From Streptomyces ambofaciens ATCC 23877 (GTDB lineage: Bacteria > Actinomycetota > Actinomycetes > Streptomycetales > Streptomycetaceae), in NCBI RefSeq assembly GCF_001267885.1, contig NZ_CP012382.1:434001-498000 (forward strand): DNA of 64,000 bases. The letters run 5' to 3'. Made by a program: the position numbers and the translations under genes. This document shows positions 8,168 to 15,972 of this stretch, piece after piece. The notes under the pieces are model-generated. The model did not search any database and was not told the origin of the DNA. It was given only the letters and a program-made list of their open reading frames with translations. The stretch's first letter is position 1. Each line of letters opens with the position of its first letter.

Positions 8168-9154
8168 TCAGCGGTTGGTCGAGGCCAGCTGCTGCGGGGT
8201 GTAGCGGGCTCCCTGGACGGTTTCGGGCCGGACCGCCGCGTCCAGTGACGCCAGGTCCGCGTCGGTCAGTGCCAGGTCGGCGGAGGCGGCGTTCTCGGTG
8301 AGGTAGGCGCGGCGTCTGGTGCCCGGGATGGGGATCGCCCCCTGGGCGGACACCCAGGCCAGAGCCACCTGGGAGGGGGTGGCTCCGTGCCGCTGGGCGA
8401 CGGCCCGGACGTGGTCGACCAGCTCGAGGTTGGCGGCGATGTTCTCCGCGGAGAAGCGCGGCAGCTCCCGGCGGGAGTCGTCGGGGCCCAGGTCGTCCAC
8501 GCTGCGGATGGCCCCGGAGAGGAAGCCGCGGCCGATGGGCGAGTAGGCGACCAGTCCGATGCCCAGCTCGTCGAGGGTCTGTTTGACACCGGACGCCAGC
8601 GGGTCCCGGCTGAACAGCGACAGTTCCGACTGCACCGCGGTGAGCGGATGCACGGCGTGGGCACGGCGGACGGTGTCCGCGGAGACCTCCGACAGGCCGA
8701 TGTGGCGGACCTTCCCGGCCGCCACCAGCTCGGCCATGCCGCCGATCGTCTCCTCCACCGGAGTGTCCGGGTCCAGGCGGTGCATGTAGTAGAGGTCGAC
8801 GCGGTCCGTGTTCAGGCGCCGCAGGGAGCGTTCGACGGCTCGACGGATGTGTTCGGGCCGCCCGTCGAGTGGACCGGGCCGCCCGTCGTCGGAGAAGTCC
8901 AGGCCGAACTTGGTCGCCAGGAGAACCTCGTCACGGCGATGGGCCAGGGCGCGGCCCAGCAGCCGTTCGTTCTCGAAGGGGCCGTAGGACTCGGCCGTGT
9001 CGAACAGGGTGATACCCAGGTCCGCCGCGTGGTTGAGGGTGGCGACGGCCTCCTTCTCGTCGGCACTGGCTCCGTACGCCCCGCTCAGGCCCATGGCACC
9101 GAAACCCAGGGCCGACACCGCGGGGCCGTGCTCGCCCAGGCGAACTTCTCTCAT
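8168..9154 (-). CDS. Aldo/keto reductase
   Basis: NADPH-dependent aldo/keto reductase, 328 residues, a TIM barrel that reduces aldehydes or ketones. The catalytic tetrad is visible: Asp and Tyr in LFDTAESYG, Lys in LLATKFG and His in YYMHRLD. The C-terminal nucleotide-binding part includes PIPGTRR. ATG at 9154 (MREVRLGEHG) is chosen because AAGGA lies about 6 nt upstream; the longer frame has no such site. It is divergent from aceE. A near-palindrome (CACACCGTGTG core at 9240-9250) lies 85 bp upstream and could be an operator. Confidence 0.88.
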   Translation of the reverse strand: MREVRLGEHGPAVSALGFGAMGLSGAYGASADEKEAVATLNHAADLGITLFDTAESYGPFENERLLGRALAHRRDEVLLATKFGLDFSDDGRPGPLDGRPEHIRRAVERSLRRLNTDRVDLYYMHRLDPDTPVEETIGGMAELVAAGKVRHIGLSEVSADTVRRAHAVHPLTAVQSELSLFSRDPLASGVKQTLDELGIGLVAYSPIGRGFLSGAIRSVDDLGPDDSRRELPRFSAENIAANLELVDHVRAVAQRHGATPSQVALAWVSAQGAIPIPGTRRRAYLTENAASADLALTDADLASLDAAVRPETVQGARYTPQQLASTNR

Positions 9155-9279
9155 GTGTTGTCCTTCCCTTCTGACCAGGGGCTCGCGCGCAGAGCGAGCG
9201 CCTTTGCACGGGTCGTCCGACCCGGCGCACGCGACCTTACACACCGTGTGCAACATTCGAGAAGCGACGAGTGTCGCCG

Positions 9280-9306
9280 TGTCACAACAACCGGCGGCGT
9301 CCGGTC
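9280..9306 (+). promoter_or_regulatory. ECF41-type promoter facing aceE
   Basis: TGTCACA at 9280-9286, a 16-base spacer, then GGTC at 9303-9306. It points to aceE, whose ATG is 168 bp further on, implying a leader of about 160 nt. The rest of the 319-bp gap between the divergent genes (9155-9473) shows only the short palindrome near 9240 and no gene. Confidence 0.65.
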
Positions 9307-9473
9307 AGGTGTGCAGTCGACACGGTGGTGCGTCGCCCGTTCGCGAGGACGCCGGCGGACCCACCGGCCCCCGGCGGAAGTGGACACCCGTGACCGGCCA
9401 CCGGGCTGCTTCGCGGCACCGATCGTGTCCGCTTCCGCCGTTCCCACCCCCGAGCAGTGCCAGGAAGGCCGCC

Positions 9474-12161
9474 ATGAATGACCCGTCCCGGTTCGCTGGG
9501 TCCTCCGCGCCCAGTGAGCTCGACCAGCTGCCCGACCGTGACCGCGAGGAGACCCTCGAATGCCAGGCCTCCCTGGACGCCGTCGTGCGAAACGCCGGAC
9601 CCGAGCGAGCGCTGTACCTGATGCGACGGGTGCACGAGTTCGCCGCGCGGTCCGGGATGTCCCTGCCGGGGCTGCTGTCCTCCGACTACATCAACACCGT
9701 CCCGGTCGCCGCGCAGCCGAAGTTCGACGGTGACCTGGAGACGGAGACCCGGATCACCGCGCTCAACCGGTGGAACGCCGCGGCGATGGTCAGCAACGGG
9801 GCGCCGCTGGGGCTCGGCGGGCACATCTCCACGTACGCGTCGGCGGCCTGGCTCTACGAGATCGGCTTCAACCACTTCTTCCGCGGCAAGGACGGTGACG
9901 GGTCGGGCGACCAGCTGTTCCTCCAGGGGCACGCCTCCCCGGGCATCTACGCCCGGGCCTTCCTCGAAGGCCGCCTGGACGAGGGGCAGCTGAACGCCTT
10001 CCGCCGTGAGGCCGGCGGCAACGGCCTGCCGTCCTACCCGCACCCCCGGCGGCTGCCGTGGCTGTGGGAGTTCCCGACGGTGTCCATGGGGCTCGGGCCG
10101 CTCGGCGCGGTCTACCAGGCACGGTTCAACCGGTATGTGCAGGCCCGCGGTATCAAGGACACCTCCGGCTCGCGGGTGTGGGCGTTCCTGGGCGACGGGG
10201 AGACGGACGAGCCGGAATCGATCGCCGCGCTGACCCTGGCCTCCCGCGAGGACCTGGACAACCTCACCTTCGTCGTCAACTGCAACCTCCAGCGCCTGGA
10301 CGGACCGGTGCGGTCCAACTCGAAGATCGTGCAGGAGTTGGAGGCCCGGTTCCGCGGATCGGGCTGGAACGTGGTCAAGACCCTGTGGGGCGAGGCCTGG
10401 GACCCGCTGCTGGCACGGGACGCGACCGGGGACCTGGTGACGCGTCTGGGCGAGGTGCCGGACGCCCAGCTGCAGACCCTGGCCGCACGGGACGCCGCCT
10501 ACATACGCGAGAAGTTCTTCACCGGCGACGTGCTCGCCGCCCTGTCCGCCTCCCTCAGCGACGCCCAGGTGGTCGAGCTGTTCGAGAACTCCCGCGGCGG
10601 CCACGAACCCCTCAAGGTGTACGCCGCCTACCGGGCCGCCGTCGAGCACCGCGGCGCGCCGACCGTGGTGCTCGCCCAGACCGTCAAGGGTCACACGCTG
10701 GGCTCGGCGTTCGAGTCCCGCAACGCCAACCATCAGATGAAGAAGCTCACGACGGCACAGTTCCGTGAGCTGCGTGACGTGCTGGAGCTCCCCATTCCCG
10801 ACAGCGCCCTCGCGGGGGACCGGATCCCTTACTGGCACCCGGGAGAGAACTCGCCCGAGGTGCGCTACCTGCACGAGCGGCGGGCCGCGCTGGGCGGCCC
10901 GGTGCCGTCGCGGCGCGTGGTCGCCAAACCGCTGCCCGAGCCGCCCGCCAAGCCCTTCGAGTCACTGGAGAAGGGCTCCGGCCACCGGGAGGTGGCGACC
11001 ACGACGGCGCTCGTGCGTCTGGTGAAGGACCTGATGCGGGACGAGCGGACGGGAGCACGCTGGGTGCCGATCGTCCCCGACGAGGCCCGCACGTTCGGCA
11101 TGGAGTCGATGTTCCCGACCGCCGGGATCTACTCCCCGCTGGGGCAGACCTACGACCCGGTCGACGCGGACCAGTTGCTCCACTACAAGGAGAGCAGGAC
11201 CGGCCAGCTGATCATCGAGGGCATCACGGAGGCCGGTTCCGTGGCCGAGTTCACGGCCGCGGCGACCTCGTACGCCACCCATGGCGAGCCGATGATCCCG
11301 TTCTACATCTTCTACGCCATGTTCGGGTTCCAGCGGACCGGCGACCAGTTCTGGGCGCTGGCCGACCAGATGGGCCGCGGTTTCGTCGTCGGCGGTACCG
11401 CCGGACGCACCACGATGACGGGTGAGGGCCTGCAGCACGGGGACGGCCACTCGCACCTGCTGGCCTCCACCAACCCGGCGGCGGTCAGCTACGACCCTGC
11501 GTTCGCCTTCGAGATCGCGGTGATCGTCCGGGACGGGCTGCGTCGCATGTACGGCGAGCGGCCCGAGGACGTCTTCTACTACCTGACCGTGTACAACGAG
11601 CCCAAGCACCAGCCGCCCATGCCCGCGGCACCGGGCGTCGAGGAGGGCATCGTCCGGGGCATCCACCGCTTCCGGCCTGCCGAACCCACGGCGGCCGGCC
11701 CCCGCCTCCAGCTGCTCTCCTCGGGTACGGCCGTCCACTGGGCGCTCCTTGCTCAGGAACTCCTGGCCGCCGACTGGAACGTGCACGCCGACGTGTGGTC
11801 GGTGACGTCGTGGACGGAGCTGCGCCGCGACGCGATGCGGGCGGACGCCGCACGGATGCGGGGCGAGGAGAGGACGCCGTACGTCACCGCCGCGCTGGCC
11901 GGTGCGCCGGGTCCGGTGCTGGCCGTCAGCGACTGGATGCGGCAGGTGCCGGACCAGATCAGCCAGTGGGTGGAGCAGGACTACTACTCCCTGGGCACCG
12001 ACGGCTTCGGGCTGTCCGACACCCGTGAGGACGTGCGCCGCTACTTCGAGGTGGACGCCGAGTCGATCGTGGTCACGGCGCTGGACCGGCTGGCCCGGGC
12101 CGGGCAGGTCGCCCCGTCCTCGGTGGCCCGGGCCCGAGAACGCTACGGCCTCGACCGGTGA
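9474..12161 (+). CDS. aceE: Pyruvate dehydrogenase E1 component, homodimeric type
   Basis: Thiamine-diphosphate-dependent E1 that decarboxylates pyruvate and acetylates E2 lipoyl groups, feeding acetyl-CoA synthesis. 895 residues, the normal length for single-chain AceE. The ThDP motif begins at about residue 240 (GDGETDEPES) and ends VNCNLQRLDG. The transketolase-like central domain (YDPVDADQLL; QRTGDQFWALADQMGRGFVV) and the C-terminal domain are intact. ATG at 9474 follows AAGG by 6 nt. No E2 or E3 gene is adjacent, so this is a stand-alone copy, possibly a second, stress-linked one, because an ECF41-type promoter precedes it. Confidence 0.95.
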   Translation: MNDPSRFAGSSAPSELDQLPDRDREETLECQASLDAVVRNAGPERALYLMRRVHEFAARSGMSLPGLLSSDYINTVPVAAQPKFDGDLETETRITALNRWNAAAMVSNGAPLGLGGHISTYASAAWLYEIGFNHFFRGKDGDGSGDQLFLQGHASPGIYARAFLEGRLDEGQLNAFRREAGGNGLPSYPHPRRLPWLWEFPTVSMGLGPLGAVYQARFNRYVQARGIKDTSGSRVWAFLGDGETDEPESIAALTLASREDLDNLTFVVNCNLQRLDGPVRSNSKIVQELEARFRGSGWNVVKTLWGEAWDPLLARDATGDLVTRLGEVPDAQLQTLAARDAAYIREKFFTGDVLAALSASLSDAQVVELFENSRGGHEPLKVYAAYRAAVEHRGAPTVVLAQTVKGHTLGSAFESRNANHQMKKLTTAQFRELRDVLELPIPDSALAGDRIPYWHPGENSPEVRYLHERRAALGGPVPSRRVVAKPLPEPPAKPFESLEKGSGHREVATTTALVRLVKDLMRDERTGARWVPIVPDEARTFGMESMFPTAGIYSPLGQTYDPVDADQLLHYKESRTGQLIIEGITEAGSVAEFTAAATSYATHGEPMIPFYIFYAMFGFQRTGDQFWALADQMGRGFVVGGTAGRTTMTGEGLQHGDGHSHLLASTNPAAVSYDPAFAFEIAVIVRDGLRRMYGERPEDVFYYLTVYNEPKHQPPMPAAPGVEEGIVRGIHRFRPAEPTAAGPRLQLLSSGTAVHWALLAQELLAADWNVHADVWSVTSWTELRRDAMRADAARMRGEERTPYVTAALAGAPGPVLAVSDWMRQVPDQISQWVEQDYYSLGTDGFGLSDTREDVRRYFEVDAESIVVTALDRLARAGQVAPSSVARARERYGLDR

Positions 12162-12307
12162 CCGACGCGGGAGACCGCGACCGGACCGCGTCCCACAGGC
12201 GGCGGACGAGGGGCTCCGGGGGCGTGACGCCGACCGGAGCCGCCCCGCCGCCAGTGCCGCCCTCCCCCGCTACGGGCACGCGCTCTCCGACGCGCACCGA
12301 GCCGCCC

Positions 12308-12544
12308 CCCATTGTCATGTGGTGGAACTTCGTGGGCCGCACCCACGAGGACGTCGTCCGGGCCCGGCAGGCGTGGCGGGAGGGCCCCGACCGGTGCGGG
12401 CAGGTGTACGGAGACGGCGGCGAACGCCTGCCCGCACCCGAGTCGCCCCACGCCACTCCCACTCCCCGGCGCGCCCCGGCATCCCGCGCCCCCCGGCCGA
12501 CGGACCGGGGGCTGTCACAACTCCCGCGGTCGTCCGGTCTATGA
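12308..12544 (+). pseudogene. Pirin C-terminal remnant
   Basis: The frame reads PPIVMWWNFVGRTHEDVVRA and continues to GERLPAPESP, which matches the end of bacterial pirins (EPIVMWWNFVAR..DGDRLPAPA). Pirins are cupin-fold iron proteins linked to redox stress, and one pirin is reported to modulate pyruvate dehydrogenase. The N-terminal cupin and metal site are absent and no start signal exists, so it is a relic. It directly follows aceE on the same strand. Its tail contains the promoter of the next small gene. Confidence 0.65.
12513..12539 (+). promoter_or_regulatory. ECF41-type promoter for small coiled-coil gene
   Basis: TGTCACA at 12513-12519, 16 bases, GGTC at 12536-12539, located 64 bp before the GTG of the 79-residue protein. 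Same geometry as the other sites. Confidence 0.7.
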
Positions 12545-12602
12545 CGGTGACGGCCCGAGCGACGCCGCCCGCGTCCTCGCCTCCAGAAAGGAAGTGACGC
12601 CC

Positions 12603-12842
12603 GTGCTTTCCGGTGCCCCTACGACCCGGAGCCAGGACGAGCCTTCGGACACCGCCGCCGGTGTGTCCCTGGCCGCCCAGGCGGCTCTGCTGGAGACACG
12701 CGCGCTGATGCTGCGGGAAGCGCTCGACGCCGTCGACGCGTCCATGCGCGAGACCTCCGAGAGGCTGGCCCGGCTGCGGCAGCAGAGCGGCGACGGCTCA
12801 CGGCAGGTCCGGTGCGGCGAACCGCCGCCCACGGCCCGGTAG
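12603..12842 (+). CDS. Small coiled-coil protein, unknown
   Basis: 79 residues, GTG start preceded by GGAAG at 8 nt. The centre (SLAAQAALLETRALMLREAL through ETSERLARL) is one long predicted amphipathic helix. It is a clear paralogue of the 83-residue protein at 25131-25382, which carries SLAAESALLEARMRMLQEAI at the same place. No known domain, signal or membrane segment. It lies between the pirin relic and an ECF41 sigma gene, under its own ECF41-type promoter, so a role in that stress response is likely, perhaps as a partner or adaptor; this is inference. Confidence 0.6.
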   Translation: MLSGAPTTRSQDEPSDTAAGVSLAAQAALLETRALMLREALDAVDASMRETSERLARLRQQSGDGSRQVRCGEPPPTAR

Positions 12843-13176
12843 GGGACGTACGCGGCCCCGGGTGCCGACTCACGGGGGATCGAGGGGACACCCGGGGCGC
12901 TCACCCGCCCGGCTCTTGTGGCGGGTGCGCACGTGCTCCGGGCCCTTCTCGGGTACCGTCCACCGGTGTCCGGAGCACTGCCATGAACCTAGCACAGTGT
13001 GACACCGTTTGGTGACAGTGGCAGAGAAGGAATCTTCCCGAGCGGCGTTCCGGCGCCCGCGAGCGGGTCTCCTGCCGTCATGGCGGGCATCCTCGGTACT
13101 CACACGGTGTGCCCGCTGACACGGTTACCGATGCCCGCTTGTAGCATCACCGGTGCCACGTGAGAAGGGACGATCC
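12843..13176. other. Intergenic region before ECF41 sigma gene
   Basis: 334 bp with no convincing gene. Near its right end TAGCAT at 13142-13147 resembles a housekeeping -10; a TGTAGCAT string also precedes the other close ECF41 paralogue (about 30331-30338, minus strand). A TGTGACA at 12998-13004 lacks the -10 partner. A short palindrome, CACACGGTGTG, lies at 13102-13112. Confidence 0.45.
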
Positions 13177-14073
13177 ATGCACGCCGGCGCTCACCCCGCC
13201 CCCCTCGACCGGGCGACCGAGGACTTTCTGTCGGTACGCCCCCGGCTCTTCGGCATCGCGTACCGCATCCTCGGCAGCGCGGCCGAGGCCGAAGACGTCG
13301 TGCAGGAGGCATGGGTACGGTGGCAGAACACCGACCGCGCCGCCGTTCACGAGCCGGGCGCCTTCCTGACCACTGTCACCACCCGTCTGTCGATCAACCT
13401 CGCCCAGTCCGCCCGGGTGCGCCGGGAGACGTACGTGGGCCCGTGGCTGCCCGAACCGGTCGACACCGCGCAGGACCCGCAACTGGGGGCGGAGCGCGCC
13501 GAGGCCGTCGAGATGGCGGTGCTGCTCCTGCTGGAGAAGCTGAACCCCGTGGAGCGCACCGCCTACGTGCTGCGGGAGGCGTTCGACTATCCCTACGACC
13601 GGATAGCCGAGATCCTGGGGACGAGCCGTGCCAACGCCCGCCAGCTGGTGAGCCGAGCGCGCAGGCACCTGGCCGACGAACGCAGGGAGCGTGTCGACCC
13701 CGCGACCCACCGGCGCCTGCTGGAGGTGTTCCTCTCCGCCGCGCGGACCGGCGATCTGGCCGTGCTCGAGGAGGTCCTCAGCGCGGACGTCGTCAGCTAC
13801 GCGGACGGCGGCGGGATCAGGGGGGCGTCCAAGATCCCCGTGGTCGGCCGCCCGCACGTCTCCCGGTACCTCGCGGCCTTCGCGCCCCGGTTCTGGCCGC
13901 AGGCGGACACGCGTTGGGTCGAGGCGAACGGCCGGCCGGCGGTCCTGGTCCTGGCGGGCGGTACGGCCGTGGCCCTGCTCTCCGTCGACGTCTCCACCGA
14001 CGGCATCGACCGGATCATGTGGGTGATGAACCCGGCCAAGCTGTTTCCCTACGTGGAGTCCCTGACCGGCTGA
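13177..14073 (+). CDS. ECF41-group sigma factor (SigJ-like) with SnoaL-like extension
   Basis: RNA polymerase sigma factor, 298 residues. Region 2 covers residues about 15-85 (RLFGIAYRILGSAAEAEDVV), region 4 about 115-170 (NPVERTAYVLREAFDYPYDRIAE), and a SnoaL-like C-terminal domain about 180-298 includes the ECF41 hallmarks YADGGG and a NPxKL-type end (NPAKLFPY). In this group the fused domain replaces an anti-sigma factor. ATG at 13177 has AAGGGA 6 nt upstream. It is closely similar to the sigma at 29395-30291. ECF41-type promoters lie both before and after it, consistent with control of adjacent genes. The activating signal is unknown. Confidence 0.92.
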   Translation: MHAGAHPAPLDRATEDFLSVRPRLFGIAYRILGSAAEAEDVVQEAWVRWQNTDRAAVHEPGAFLTTVTTRLSINLAQSARVRRETYVGPWLPEPVDTAQDPQLGAERAEAVEMAVLLLLEKLNPVERTAYVLREAFDYPYDRIAEILGTSRANARQLVSRARRHLADERRERVDPATHRRLLEVFLSAARTGDLAVLEEVLSADVVSYADGGGIRGASKIPVVGRPHVSRYLAAFAPRFWPQADTRWVEANGRPAVLVLAGGTAVALLSVDVSTDGIDRIMWVMNPAKLFPYVESLTG

Positions 14074-14108
14074 CCCGCCGCGGCCGCTCCCCGCGGGCGT
14101 CGGGCAGG

Positions 14109-14135
14109 TGTCACGGGAACGGCGGCTGATCGGTC
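14109..14135 (+). promoter_or_regulatory. ECF41-type promoter variant before Ohr remnant
   Basis: TGTCACG (one change from TGTCACA) at 14109-14115, 16 bases, GGTC at 14132-14135. It points at the decayed Ohr gene, so it may be a relic of a former regulon member. Confidence 0.5.
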
Positions 14136-14198
14136 ACCCGGGAGTCCGCAACCCGGACGAGCGCCACTCCCGGCGCACGTCTCCCCGACCCCGCGCCG

Positions 14199-14384
14199 GC
14201 GACGGTCGCCTTCGGACGCGCCCCCGGGGACGGGGGCTACCTGCTGAGCGTCGACCTCGTGGTGCGGTGGCCCGGCGTCGCCAGGGAGGTGGGGGCCGCG
14301 CTGCTGGAGAGGGCCGACGCGCTGTGCCCGTACGCGCGCATGGCCGACAAGGGGACGCCGACGCCCCTCACCCTCGTGTCCTGA
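14199..14384 (+). pseudogene. Ohr/OsmC hydroperoxide reductase C-terminal remnant
   Basis: The frame ending at the TGA of 14382-14384 reads ATVAFGRAPGDGGYLLSVDL, then VAREVGAALLERADALCPYA and a terminal beta strand TPLTLVS. This is the second half of an organic hydroperoxide resistance protein, including the resolving-type Cys in CPY. The first half, with the other Cys, is gone, an in-frame TGA lies at 14127 and there is no start codon with a ribosome site. Intact Ohr detoxifies organic peroxides, in line with the surrounding redox genes. Confidence 0.65.
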
Positions 14385-14412
14385 CGACCCGCCCGTCCGC
14401 CCCGCCGGCGAC

Positions 14413-15285
14413 TCAGGTGCGGGGGCCGGGGCGGTTCCACCCGCGCAGCTTGTCGGGGTTGAGGACGACCCAGACCTGCACCACGTGCGCTCCGGCGATG
14501 TCGAGGGTGATGACGGCCGCGACCTGGTCGTCGTAGCGGGCGACGAGGCCGGTGCGCCCGTTGACGGAGTGCGTGTCCAAGGTGGTGCGGGGGCGGCGGG
14601 AGAGCAGCGTCAGCAGGCTCCGGGCGACCCGTTCGCCACCGTGGACCGGACGGGTCAGGGCGCGGATCTTGCCGCCCCCGTCGAAGATGGCGGTGGCGTC
14701 GGGGGCGAGCAGAGACGTCAGCCGGCCGCTGTCCCCGTCGGCGCACGCCTGGCGTACGGCGTTCACGATCTCTCCGTGCCCGCGTGCGGAGGTGGGATGC
14801 GCGCCCTGGGCGCGCAGGCTGCGGCGGGCCCGGTCGGCCAGCTCGGCGCATTCCGGCTCCGACTGCCCCACGACGCCCGCGACCGTGCCCGGCGAGACCC
14901 CGAAGACGTCATTGAGCACGAAGGCCGCTCGCTCCGTCGGCGTGAGGGACTCCAGCGCCCGCAACAGCACCGCCCCGGCCTCGCCCTCCACCCCTGCTTC
15001 CCGGTCGTCGGCGTCCTGCCGGGCGCGCGAGAGGTCCTCGTCCCCGTCGGGCCGGGTCAGCCGGGCCAGACAGATGCCGCCCACCACCTGCGTCAGCCAG
15101 GCCCTCGGCGCCTTCACCCGCGCCCGCTGCCCGTCCGAGAGCCCGTACCACCGGCGGTACGCCTCGTCGATGACGCCCTCGGCCGCGACCCGGCTGCTGC
15201 CCAGCATCCAGCGGGCGACCTCCAGCAGGTGCCGTCGCTCGTCGAGCAGTTCCGCGATCGGCACCGCCTCACCGGCGTCTTCCAT
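14413..15285 (-). CDS. Divergent ECF41-like sigma factor
   Basis: 290-residue sigma factor built like ECF41: region 2 (residues about 10-80), region 4 (about 110-160, LTPTERAAFVLNDVFGVSPGTV) and a SnoaL-like domain with FDGGGK and NPDKLRGW. It is clearly more diverged than the other two sigma genes here: the region 2 segment GVIDEAYRRWYG differs and region 4 recognition residues are not conserved. ATG at 15285 has GGAGG 7 nt upstream. An ECF41-type promoter lies 160 bp upstream on the same strand, so this gene may itself be under ECF41 control and form a sigma cascade. Confidence 0.82.
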   Translation of the reverse strand: MEDAGEAVPIAELLDERRHLLEVARWMLGSSRVAAEGVIDEAYRRWYGLSDGQRARVKAPRAWLTQVVGGICLARLTRPDGDEDLSRARQDADDREAGVEGEAGAVLLRALESLTPTERAAFVLNDVFGVSPGTVAGVVGQSEPECAELADRARRSLRAQGAHPTSARGHGEIVNAVRQACADGDSGRLTSLLAPDATAIFDGGGKIRALTRPVHGGERVARSLLTLLSRRPRTTLDTHSVNGRTGLVARYDDQVAAVITLDIAGAHVVQVWVVLNPDKLRGWNRPGPRT

Positions 15286-15444
15286 GTCGCATCCTCCCCT
15301 CGAACGGGCCTCGGACGCCGCTGCCGCCGCGGCGGCGGCGGACGCACGGGGGAAGCCACCCGCGGTCCACGGGCATGCCACGCCCAGCTCTCAGGCATCG
15401 GCGTGGTGCCCTCGGTTCTCTCTGTTCTCTCTGTATGCCAGGTG

Positions 15445-15471
15445 GACCGAGAAGGGGCACGAGTTGTGACA
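15445..15471 (-). promoter_or_regulatory. ECF41-type promoter for divergent sigma gene
   Basis: Minus strand: TGTCACA (15471-15465), 16 bases, GGTC (15448-15445). The ATG of the sigma gene is at 15285, giving a leader of about 150 nt. Either self-activation or activation by another ECF41 sigma would fit. Confidence 0.65.
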
Positions 15472-15522
15472 CCGCTCCCACCGCACCCCGCGGGGCCACG
15501 GCCGAGGGCTGTCACGGTCGCC

Positions 15523-15663
15523 TCATTCGGCGACGGCGCTCGTGGCCTCCGGACCGGTCAGCAGCTTCCGGCGCTCGGGACCGCGCGGCAGGATCGCCGC
15601 ACGGTCGAACGAGGTGAGCAGGCGGTCGCGGATCGCGACCGCCTCCTCGACGTGCTCACGGTG
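15523..15663 (-). pseudogene. Probable NDH-2-type NADH dehydrogenase fragment
   Basis: A minus-strand frame with strong G/C third-position bias reads HVEEAVAIRDRLLTSFDRAA then PERRKLLTGPEATSAVAE. This matches the NDH-2/FAD-dependent oxidoreductase segment EEALxIRxRIxxAFERA..PERRxLLTFVVVGxGPTGVEMA, with the FVVVG stretch missing. The FAD and most NAD-binding parts are absent, so it is a fragment. A perfect 10-bp inverted repeat (15621-15630 and 15634-15643) lies inside it. A full ECF41-type promoter precedes it at 15735-15761. Confidence 0.4.
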
Positions 15664-15692
15664 TCCTCTGTTCCTCTCGGCGACCTGGAGAA

Positions 15693-15740
15693 GGACCGGT
15701 CGTCCGTGAGGCGGGACCGGTCGTCCGGGAAGAGGACCGG
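15693..15740. repeat. Three phased GGACCGG repeats
   Basis: GGACCGGTCGTCCG occurs at 15693-15706 and 15714-15727, 21 bp apart, and the shorter GGACCGG again at 15734-15740, 20 bp further. The two-turn spacing suggests a protein-binding array on one face of the DNA. The third copy overlaps the -10 element of the adjacent ECF41-type promoter. Confidence 0.5.
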
Positions 15741-15761
15741 ACAGGCCCGCTCCTTGTGACA
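15735..15761 (-). promoter_or_regulatory. ECF41-type promoter reading into NDH-2 remnant
   Basis: Minus strand: TGTCACA (15761-15755), 16 bases, GGTC (15738-15735). The only thing downstream is the NDH-2-like fragment, which suggests the promoter outlived its gene. Confidence 0.65.
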
Positions 15762-15872
15762 GGCGCCGGCCGAACCGGGTCGCCGCAGTCCCCACGAAAA
15801 CCCGTTGGCGGGCTGCGGCGGGCTGTTGCTAGCCTCCCCGGGGCCGTGCGAGACGACGAGGAGGTGGTACCC

Positions 15873-15926
15873 GTGAACGCAGTATCGACATGGGTGCTCC
15901 CCTCCGGGGTCATGGTCGGGCGATAG
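15873..15926 (+). CDS. Short upstream ORF (17 codons) with strong ribosome site
   Basis: GTG at 15873 follows GAGGAGG by 8 nt and encodes MNAVSTWVLPSGVMVGR before TAG. The ribosome site is as good as those of the large genes. A partly paired GC-rich stretch follows before the hydrolase ATG at 15973. It could be a leader peptide, or the start of a gene whose body was deleted. No family is recognised. Confidence 0.4.
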   Translation: MNAVSTWVLPSGVMVGR

Positions 15927-15972
15927 GCCGCCCGGGAGCGCCGTTTCACGCGCACTCCCGAAAGGCACGACC

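Noticed and set aside
9236..9253. Near-palindrome TTACACAC/GTGTGCAA as an operator
   Set aside because: One mismatch, no matching copy at a comparable position and no regulator gene nearby, so listed only as a possibility.
12978..13004. TGTCACA on the minus strand
   Set aside because: No GGTC/TGTC/CGTC at the 16-base spacing and no minus-strand gene downstream.
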